From a virus, in the IMG/VR virus record IMGVR_UViG_3300044294_000263, positions 1 to 21,263 of that record: 21,263 nucleotides of DNA. The stretch is one strand, 5' to 3'. The notes beneath the pieces are model-generated. The model was given only the letters and a program-made list of their open reading frames with translations. It searched no databases and was not told where the DNA came from. Shown in pieces: positions 1 to 10,700 of the stretch. The position numbers and the translations under genes were made by a program. Position 1 is the first letter of the stretch, and each line of letters opens with the position of its first letter.

Positions 1-1730
1 ATACTAATATGCAAATAAATGAATCTTTTATAGATTCAGCAACACTCAGAGAAAATGTAGTATCTCTTGCAAGAAATATTGGTTATGTTCCTCGTTCAAA
101 AAAATCAGCAATATCAAAAATATCATTTACCGTAAACACCGTAAGGAACGAAGGTGGTATAATTTTAAAATCAAAAACAGTTACACTAAAAGCTGGAATT
201 GTTGCATTGGGTGCTTTACAATCTGGTAATTATATATTTTCAATTCCATCAGATGTAACTAAAACTGTTGATAATTTTGGTGTTGCAAATTTTAATGATT
301 TATCAATTTATGAGGGATCATATTTAACCAAATCATTTACAGTAGATAATAGTCAACCAAATGAAAAATATATTTTAGATAATCCAAATATTGATACTGA
401 TACAATTGTTGTAAATGTAATTTCAACATCAACTGAAAAATATGAACTTTATAAAAACATTTTTAATATCGATAAAAATTCTAAAATATTTTTAATACAA
501 GAAATTGATGATGAAAAATATGAAATTCTTTTTGGTGACAATTTATTTGGAAAGAAACCAACAAATGGTAGTAGAATAAATGTTTCTTATATTGTAACGA
601 ATGGAAAATCTGCGAACGGAGCATCTAATTTTACATTTTCTGGAAATTTAGTAGATAATAATGGAACCAATATCACATCTGGAGTTTCTCTGTTAACAAC
701 TATCTCACCCTCACAAAATGGTGATGACATCGAATCGATAGATTCAATCAAATATCTTGCACCAAGAATTTATGCATCTCAATATAGAGCAGTTACTTCA
801 AATGATTACACTAGTTTGATTCCATTTCTATATCCAAATGTAGAATCGGTAACTGCTTATGGTGGAGAAGAACTGGATCCACCCCAGTATGGGAAGGTTT
901 TTATTACCATAAAACCAAAAAATGGAGAATATTTATCTGAAGTTTCAAAAAATTCAATTAAAGAAGATCTAAAAAAATATACTGTTGCTGGAATTAAACA
1001 AGAATTTATAGATCTTAAATATCTTTATGTTGAATATGATTCGACAGTATCATATGATCCATCATTTATTTCAAGCCAAGAAAATTTATACTCTAGAATT
1101 TTAAAAACAATTGAAAATTATTCCAATTCTTCGGACATTAATTCTTTTGGTGGAAGATTTAAATATAGTAAATTTATCTCATTAATTGATAAAGTTGATA
1201 CAGGGATTACTTCTAATATCACTAATGTAAAAATGAGGAGAAATTTAATTCCAGCATATAATACTTTTGCAAATTATGAACTTTGTTATGCAAATAGATT
1301 TCATGCAGATATGGAAGGGTTTAATATTAAATCTTCATCATTTAAAATTAGTGGAATTACTGAAAATATATATTTAACCGATTTACCAGACAATAATGAA
1401 ATAACTGGAAAGATTAGGTTTTTTATCTTAGAAAACAATATTCCAAAATTTATCAACAATAATGCAGGAACAGTAAATTATAAAAAGGGAGAAATTATAT
1501 TATATCCAATTATGATTGAATCTTCTTCTCTTGATAATAAAATTGAAATAGAAGTTATTCCCGAATCAAATGATATTGTTGCAAGAGAAAATCTTTATAT
1601 AGTTATAGATATATCATCAATCAGTAAATTGACTCTTATTGAAGATTTGATAGCATCTGGATCAAACCGTTCTGGGTCATCCTATGTTACACCATCAAGT
1701 TTTATCAATAATAAAAAATATACGAGATAA
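1..1730 (+). CDS. 6: Baseplate wedge protein gp6 (5' end outside window)
   Basis: This is the T4-type baseplate wedge subunit gp6, which in T4 forms the inner ring of the baseplate that links the wedges around the hub. The frame is already open at base 3, and the codons before the first visible ATG (base 9) read T-N. In marine T4-like gp6 proteins the stretch NESF-DSATLRENVVSLARN (here at about 18-77) lies some tens of residues inside the protein and follows 'YNTNM', so the ATG at 9 is an internal methionine and the true start is upstream. Other landmarks are GDNLFGKKPTNGS (about 535-575), the core 'APRIYASQYRAVTSNDY' (about 759-810) followed by GGEELDPPQYGKV (about 861-900), and a beta-rich C-terminus. 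The visible part has 575 codons; T4 gp6 is about 660 residues, so roughly 50-90 residues are missing. Assignment rests on recalled family motifs and on the downstream gp8. Confidence 0.93.
   Translation, partial: TNMQINESFIDSATLRENVVSLARNIGYVPRSKKSAISKISFTVNTVRNEGGIILKSKTVTLKAGIVALGALQSGNYIFSIPSDVTKTVDNFGVANFNDLSIYEGSYLTKSFTVDNSQPNEKYILDNPNIDTDTIVVNVISTSTEKYELYKNIFNIDKNSKIFLIQEIDDEKYEILFGDNLFGKKPTNGSRINVSYIVTNGKSANGASNFTFSGNLVDNNGTNITSGVSLLTTISPSQNGDDIESIDSIKYLAPRIYASQYRAVTSNDYTSLIPFLYPNVESVTAYGGEELDPPQYGKVFITIKPKNGEYLSEVSKNSIKEDLKKYTVAGIKQEFIDLKYLYVEYDSTVSYDPSFISSQENLYSRILKTIENYSNSSDINSFGGRFKYSKFISLIDKVDTGITSNITNVKMRRNLIPAYNTFANYELCYANRFHADMEGFNIKSSSFKISGITENIYLTDLPDNNEITGKIRFFILENNIPKFINNNAGTVNYKKGEIILYPIMIESSSLDNKIEIEVIPESNDIVARENLYIVIDISSISKLTLIEDLIASGSNRSGSSYVTPSSFINNKKYTR
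1724..1727 (+). promoter_or_regulatory. Weak Shine-Dalgarno (GAGA) for the giant gene
   Basis: GAGA lies 6 bases before the ATG at 1734, inside the last codons of gp6. It is the only recognisable Shine-Dalgarno-like core upstream of any start in this window. The gp6 stop and this start are separated by just three bases (TAA AAA ATG), so translational coupling from gp6 is also plausible. Confidence 0.4.
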
Positions 1731-1733
1731 AAA

Positions 1734-4700
1734 ATGGAAAAAAATAAAGTTAAAATTTCAAATATTTTAGATAGTCAAATACCAAATTTCATTAAAGAAG
1801 ATAATCCCCTATTTAAAGAATTTTTACTTCAATATTTTATTTCAGAAGAACGCAAATATGGATCAATATATTTATCTGAAAATATTTCTTCTTATAAAAA
1901 TATTTCTACATATTCTGACATAAATTTTTTATTATCACCAACAATTTTATTAAATGATATAACTTCATTTGATGATACGATTGTTGTTCATTCTTACATA
2001 CCCAATGTAAACGCAACTATTGGGTTTCCAAATACATATGGGCTTTTAAAAATTGATGATGAAATAATTACATATACAGGGATCACCACAAATTCATTTA
2101 CTGGTTGTATTCGTGGTTTTAGTGGAGTAGATAAAATTGAAAGTAATAATGATCCAGAGTTTTTATCATTCAACATTACAAATTCAGGAGAACATTTTTC
2201 TGGGGCAAGAGTTGAAAATTTAAGTTTTATTTATCTTTCAAAGTTTTATCAAAAATACAAATATCTTTTTATTCCAGGATTTGAAAATAGAAACTTTAAA
2301 GAAAATTTATCTGTTGAGAATATTCTATCGAGAGCAAGAGATTTTTATTCATCAAAAGGAACGGATTCGGCATTAAAAATTCTTTTTAGTGTTCTTTTTG
2401 GTAAAGATGTAGAAATTATCAAACCATTTGATAATACAATTGTATCATCTGATTCAGAATGGAGTGTTTCTTATGAGATGATTGTCGAATCTATTCAAGG
2501 AAATCCACTAAATTTAAAAAATTCAACAATTTTAAAAGATTCAGTAAATTCCCCAACAGCAAGTGGGGCAGTTTCAAACGTTGAAGAAATTTTTCTTGAA
2601 AATAAAAAATACTATAAAATATATATTTCAAAAAATACTCTCAACGGAAATTTTGAAATAAACAATAAAACAAAAATAATTGAAATCGGAACCACATTAT
2701 CAACAGTAACAGTTGATTCTACAGTTGGATTCGCTCCATTTGGATCATTTTATTATTATGATTCAATTAATGGTTACAAAGAAGTAACATATCAATCAAA
2801 ATCCTATAATCAATTTTTTAATTGCTCTGGAATATCTACTTTCATAACAGAGAATAGTTCAATAATTCAAAATAATTTTATTTATGGATATGAGAAAAAT
2901 AATAAAAATAATATTTGCATAATGAGAGTGGTTGGATCTATCTCTAATAATTTAAACAGAAATGAATCTACAAAATATTTTTTACCTGAAGATAAAATTG
3001 GGTTAAAATATCTTGGAGAAAAAACTCCAATTGAAGATAAAAAATTTAATAAATGGTTTTATAATAATGTTTCATATATTGATGTCTTTATTGTGGACCC
3101 TTCGACGAATACAATTACAACAAAAGATTATCATTTTTTATATCAAGGCGATAAAATTGATATTATTCAAAAATCAAATAACAAAACAGTATATAATAAT
3201 GTTATTGTATCTAAAATTATAAGTGAAACAAAATTTCAAGTAAATTCTGAAACTTTAGAATTAAATGTTGATTATATAATTAAAAAAAGATTAAAATATA
3301 TTTCTAGTAATTTAAATTTAGGTGATCTACTGTCAGATGTTCAAAATTCATTCGTAGATAAAGATAAAAATACTTATATTATTTTCTCTGGATATCCATC
3401 TTATCCTGGACTAGAAACAACAGATAGATCAAAAACATTTAAATCGAATGAAGCTTCATCGAATATTATATCAATACAAAATCATAACTTTTTAAACGGA
3501 GAAAAAATATATTACAATTCTTTATCTAATGAAAGTGGAATAACTGGTTTGTCAAGTGGTTTTTATTATGTTAAAAAAATTAATAATGATGAATTATCTT
3601 TATCATTAAATAGATCAAATTTATTTAATGATAAAATCGAAAAATTTAATGGAAAGAAGGAAGATGGAGATGATTTACATAAAATTATAAGTTCCAATTT
3701 ATCATTTAAAAACTTAAAAAATCAAAATAATTTTAAAAGGATATATAAAACTCCAAAAAATAAAGAAACATTCTCAAATATAGTTGGACCAATAGGAGTT
3801 TTATTGAATGGTATAGAATTACATTCTCCAATATCTGAGGATTCCGTATTTTATGGTCAAATTGAAAAAATTAATATTCTCAATTCAGGAAAAGATTATG
3901 ATGTAATTAATCCTCCTGATATTTTAGTTGATGATAATTTTGGTTCATCGTGCGAGGCATATGCCCATTTGTCTGGAGGAATTTCAGAAATAATATTAGT
4001 ATCTCCTGGGTTTGATTATATAAGTACACCTTCAGTAACAATATCTGGAGGTAATGGAACTGGTGCTGAATGTGAAGCAAAAATGAAAAGCTTCAAACAC
4101 AGTGTATCTTTTTCAAATAATTTTGTAGATTTATCTAGTAATACATTTTCTTTAAATTTTGATCATAAATTTTTAGATGGAGAAGAAGTAATTTATACTT
4201 CTGATGGTCTACCTATAGGTATTGGAAGTACTAATGTTGGTTATTCTACTTCTAGATTATCAAATGGTGGAACATATTATATTGCTAAAATTAATAATAA
4301 AAAATTTTCTATTGCTACAACAAAAAAAAGAGCATTAGAAAAAACAAAATTAATTGATTTTACTTCATTTGGCAATAAGACGAATATATTCACTTCTACA
4401 AAATTTAGGAAAATTATCGATAGAATTATTATTAAAAATCCTGGAAATTTTTATTCAAACAATAAAGTTGTCATTTCATCTCAATTATATCCACCACAAA
4501 ATGTTAAGGATATATTTAAAACTTTTGTAGGAATTAATACTTATGATAATTACATTTATGCAAAAAATCATAACTTTAATGATGGAGAAATTATAAAGTA
4601 CTCTTGTGAAGGAACTCCAATTGCTGGTTTGTCCACTTCTCTATATTATAAAGTTACGTCTATTGATAAAAATAAATTTAAATTAAGCAGTGTCGGAACA

Positions 4701-7700
4701 GCAACGAGCATAAATGATGAAAATTATAAAAATAAAGTATATGTAAATATTGAAAGTATTGGTATAGGAACTCATATATTCAATTATCCGCCAATCATTG
4801 TAAATATTACTGGACCAATTGGAATTGCTAGTACAGAAAAACCTTCTTATTATGAATCTACTGCTTATGCAACAGTAAAGGGAAAAATAAATAATATATT
4901 TGTAAAAAATGGTGGAATTGGCTATGGTGTAACAAATATCATTAATTACATTCGAAGACCAATAGTTACTTTAAAAACTGGTAGCAATGCGACAATACAA
5001 TCAATTATCAATAAAATAGGTGAAATAAGTGAAATATTTATAGTAAACTCTGGAGAAAACTACACCTCACCTCCATCTTTAGAAATAATTGGTTCTGGAA
5101 ATTATGCAAAACTAAAGGCAAATGTTTTTGATGGAAAAATTATATCCGTAGATATTCTCAATAGGGGAAATGGTTATTTTCAAGATAATACTTACATTAA
5201 AGTTATTCCTACAGGAATAGGAGCAATATTTAGCGCAGATATTTATGAATGGAAAATTAATCAGGTAGAAAGATACAAAACAATTTTAAATGATGAAATA
5301 TATAAAAATACTCTCCAAATAAAATCAGGAATAGAAGAAAAAGAAAATAAAATTTGTTCTTTTTATTGTCCAAAAGAAATACGTAAAATATTAAATGATA
5401 ATTTAGATCCAAATACTTTTGAAGACCTCGATGAGTTACAAATTCATTCACCAATTATCGGTTGGGCATATGACGGAAATCCAATTTATGGTCCATATGG
5501 AAATGCAAAAGGAATTCCGGATGAATTTGGAACTGGTGGTTTAAAGAGAATTGTATCTAGTTATTCCATCGACCCTTTGGATGATATTAATCTAAGACCA
5601 TCTGCATATGTTCCTGGTTACTTTATTGATGATTATATCTATAAAAATGATGGAGATTTGGACGAGTATAATGGAAGATTTATAGTCAATGGAGATTTCC
5701 CAAATGGAACATATGCTTATTTTTCTACTTTAGATTCCAATAAAACACCACAATTTCCTTATATAACATATAAACATCGAAATGAAAGTGATCTATTTAA
5801 CTATGATAAACTTAAAAATCAATCTGATTATTATTTAAATACCGGAGAGTATAAAAGAAATATTACTCCATTAGGATTAAATGAAGAAAATAGAAAATAT
5901 CCATTTTTATCTGATTCTTTAAATTCAAAAATAAATTTAAAAATAAAAGATATAAAATATTCTGGAATTTCTTCAATATTTGTAGAAAATTCAGGAGAGA
6001 ATTATAATGTTGGTGATAAAATTAATTTTAGTAATAATTTTTCAATAGATTGCGTAGTTGATGAAATTTTAGGAAAAAATATAATATCAATAGATACAAC
6101 GGAAACGATATTAAATGACTTAGTTTTTTCTATCAATGATAATAGAGTAACTGCGTTTAGCACTAATCCTCATAATTTTTTTGATGGTGATATTATCAGT
6201 ATAACTGGAATTTCTTCTGCAATTTATAAAAATATAGAAGGTGTAAGAGTAATTGGTGTTAATACGATATCTTCACTACTTTCAGTTTCTATTGGAAATA
6301 CAGGAGATACTGGAATTTCCACTTTCGTTTCCCTATTTGAACCAACATCGAGTGGAAATTTTTTAATAAATGATTTAATTCAAATTGGAAGTGAAAAGAT
6401 GCTTATCGTAAATATCGATAACTACAATAACAGATACAGAGTAATAAGAGAATATGACCAATCTGTAGGGAGTTCTCACACTCAAGGAAAATTTGTAAAA
6501 AAACTCCCAAGACAATTTACATTTGATATCAATAAAAAAATAGAAAATAAAAATATAACAATAAACAATTATTATTATTTTGATGCTGCAAAATCTGTTG
6601 GAATTGGATATAGTTATACCAATGTAATTGTTGGAAATTCTGGAAATTCTAACATAAGAAAATCAATTCCACCCAGAGCAATATACTTAGAAAAACACAA
6701 TTTTAAAACAGGAGACATATTATCTCTCGTTTCGGTTGGTGGAACAATTTTAGCTTCAAATGATTCTTCGTTAACATCATCTTTTAATTTATCTAAATTT
6801 TTAAATCTTTATTGTGTAAAGTTAAGTGATGATTATATAGGAATTTCTACAGAAAAAATTGGATTTACTACTTCTTATGTTTATTTTGTTTCTGCTACTG
6901 GAAAAAATCATAAGTTTGAAAATATTTCTAATCAAATTTCTGGTAGTGCAAAAAAAATAAATTCAATTATAACTCTAGATTCTCAACATAATTTAAAGAA
7001 AAATGATGTTATTAAATTGAATATTAAACCAAATAAAATTCAAACTTTTAATTTTGAATATAACAATAATATTAAAAAATTAATTGTTGATAAAGTTTCA
7101 TTTGCATCTACAGCAGTTGGTGTTGGTTCTGGTTTTTCTACTATTAAAATCAATAATCACGGATATGAAACTGGAGATGTTGTAATTTATAATTCAAATG
7201 ATCCAATAATACCTTTGAAAAACAATGGGATTTACTACATAATAAAAATTAGTGATGATTTACTTAAAATCGCAGAAAATAAATACAATTCGACTAAATT
7301 TCCATACGAACACATAGGGATAACTTCATATGGATCAGGAAGTCACCAAATAGCAAAAATAAATCCAAGAATAAAAATCTATAGAGGAAATACAGTATCA
7401 ATTGCTGTATCTGATTCCAGTTTAACTGATTATAGAGTTAATTTTTACATTGATAATAAATTCAAATCAAAGTACGAATCTCCATTAATTCAATATAAAG
7501 GAAACTTTGGAGATGGAAATTCAAATACAAGAATTTTAATATCCAATTCAGAATCTCTTCCAAATCTGTATTACAGAATTGAAGGAAAAAATTTAAATTA
7601 TACTAATACTTATCCATCATCAACAAATGAAGAAGTTTCAAATTATTCTCAAATTGAATTTTTAGATTCTAAATTAAATGGAAATCATAGAGTTTCTGGA

Positions 7701-10700
7701 GTTGGAAGTACTACAATTACTATTAATTTAAAAGAAGATGTAGAATCTTTATCATATAATCTAAATGGATTTTCTACTTGTTTTTATTCGTCATCATCAA
7801 AAACAGAAAAAGGTGGAATACACTCAGTAAAAATAATAAATCCAGGAAAAAACATTAATAAACTTCCATCAATATTATCAGTAGGTTCAACTACTGGATC
7901 ATTTGCAAATCTTTTTGTAGATTCTAATGATATTGGACAGATATTAGATGTTGATGTTTTGTCTCAAGGTGTAGAAATACCAAATGATAAAACATTAACA
8001 CCAAAAGCAGATACATATACAATATTAAGACTAAAAGATATTTACACATTATCTTCAATTGGAATTATAACTGGAGGAAAAAATTATACGTCACCACCAA
8101 AAACAATTGCGATCGGAAATAATTCAATTTTAACTAAAACATCAATTTCTGGAAATTCTGTCTCAGATGTCGAAATAATATCAAACGATAGTGGCATATC
8201 AAATAATATTAGATTTATTCCAACCAATAATTCAAATGGAGTCAATATTATCAATGCTACATCTTCATTTCAAGTCAATACGATTTTTTTACGAGCACCA
8301 GTAATTGGATTTTCTGAATTTCCATTTGAAATTGGAGATAAAATTTATGTAGAAAATGTCAAAATAATTAGCAATGATGATGGTTACAATTCAAGTGATT
8401 ATAATTACCAATACTTTACTGTTACTAGTATTAATACTACGCCTGGAACAGAAAGTGTTTCATATTCAATTTCTGGAATTGGAAGTACTGGAGGAGTTTA
8501 TGATATTAACTATACTTTTGGAAGAGTTATTAAAGCAAATGATTTGTCTTCTTATTCTCCAAGTTTTAAACCTGTTGAATTTTTTGAAGGAGAGAAAATT
8601 TCTCAAATTAATGGATCTTCTTATGGATATGTTGCAAAAAATGGATGGGACAAAGAGTCCAATACATTAAAACTAGAAAAAGTCAAAGGTAAATTTGAAA
8701 AAAATAAAAAAATAATTGGTTCTATTGGAAATAACAAATCAACTATAGAAAATTTTTATGAATTTGATTTTGATTTGATTCCTAATTCATTATTTTTAAA
8801 ATCAAAAACTTGGTTGACCGATAAAGGAAAACTCAATCTAAATGAACAAAGATTGCAAGATAATGATTATTATCAAAGATTTTCTTATTCTATTAGAGGA
8901 GAAGTTGATTATGAATCATGGAAAGAACCAATAAAAAGCTTAACACATATATCTGGATTTAAAAACTTTTCAGACTATGAAATATTAAATGGTGTTGGAA
9001 ATACTGTGATTATTAAAGAAAATGATTCTCAAATTGATCTTACAGTTGAAATTTTAGGACAAGCATCTGTTTATGATAAATTATATTATGATTTGGCATC
9101 TGAAGATACAAGTGATCAAACGTTATCAAAAATTATAAAATTTGATTCAAAGGTAATCACCGATTATAATGAATCAAGAACCAATAAAGTTCTTTTGATT
9201 GATGATATAAGTTCTCAATTTTCTGGGGTTGTTACACCTATTGGTGGAAAAGTAATAGGTCTAACAACATTTGCACTTTATACATCAGGTGATAGATTAT
9301 TTCATAAAAATTTTGATCCTGCGGAGATAAACACATCGACTTCGATTATTACAATTTTAAATCATAATTTTAATACTGGAGAATCACTAACATATTTGCC
9401 AAATGATGGATCTTCAATTGGTATTGAATATACATATGTTTCTGGAATTGGTTTTACTACATTATTACCAAAAAATGTTTATGCAATTAAAATTTCAAAT
9501 GATTCTATAAAATTAGCAATAGGAAAAATAGAGGCAATTTCCGGAACTGCAGTGTCATTTACTTCTGTGACCGGAATTGGATCCACTCATTCATTATCGG
9601 TAGAAACAAATCTTGCCACAAGTAGAGTTTTAATATCAATTGATAACATTTTGCAAAGTCCTATTTCCAAAAAAGATATTTCTGTTTCACTTATTTCTTC
9701 TGTTGGTATTGGATCGACTATAATTTATCTTAATAATATTTCAAGTATTCAAGGAAATTCTTTAATTAAAATTGATGATGAAATATTAAAAGTCAATCTT
9801 GTTGGTATTGGTTCAACTAATGCTTTAGATGTCAATAGAAGTTATATGGGAACAGTTGCCGTTGCTCATACTATTGGAGCAGTAGTAACAATTCTATCTG
9901 GAGATTATAGAATAGAAAGTGGAAATATTTATTTTTCTGATCCTCCTTATGGACCACCTAGGATTAATTCTTTAACAACAAAATCAATATTTCATGGGAG
10001 AGCATTTTATAAACTAAATTATGATAAAAACTATATATTTGATGATATTTCAGAAAATTTTAACAGTTCAAGAAAAAACTTTGATTTAAAATCAAATGGA
10101 CAAATTTTGTCTGGAATTCAATCTAACTTTGGAGTAGTTTTGGTTAATAATATTTTCCAAAGACCTTTTTATGGTGATGTTGGTTCAATTTTAGAATCTG
10201 ATTATAAAGTTGTAGGAACTGGAGAAACAATAACATTTACAGGGACATTAGAGAATAAAGATCTCCCGAAAGGTGGAATTATCAATGAATTTACAGTTGG
10301 TTTAGGAAGTGGTTATCAAATTCCAAAGAGAGCATATGGATATGCAGTAGTTTCTTCTGCTGGAACAATACAATCAATAGGAATTTCTACTAGTGGGTCT
10401 GGATATAGATTTAATCCCAAAGTTTCAATCGCAGACACTTTGGGAGTTGGTATTGGTGCTTCTATAGTATCATCAATATCTAATGGTTTGGTAACTTCAT
10501 TTTCAATAGTAAATCCAGGAAGTGGATATACAAATACAAATCCACCATTAGTTATAATTGATGATCCTTCTCCATATACTAATTTACCTTTAAGTGGAGG
10601 AACTGGATCAAATGCGACTATGAATGTAGTTGTTGGAACTGGAGGAAGTGTGATATCATTTGATATTGAAAACAGTGGGTACGGGTATTCTATTGGGGAT

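Noticed and set aside
9-11. ATG at 9 as the true start of gp6
   Set aside because: The frame is open upstream to the window edge and the residues around it match an internal conserved stretch of marine gp6 proteins, so this methionine is internal.
8374-8670. Alternative + frame of 98 residues in the giant gene, rich in Leu and Ile
   Set aside because: The hydrophobic composition arises from out-of-frame reading of an AT-rich repeat region; the main frame is continuous and conserved-looking.
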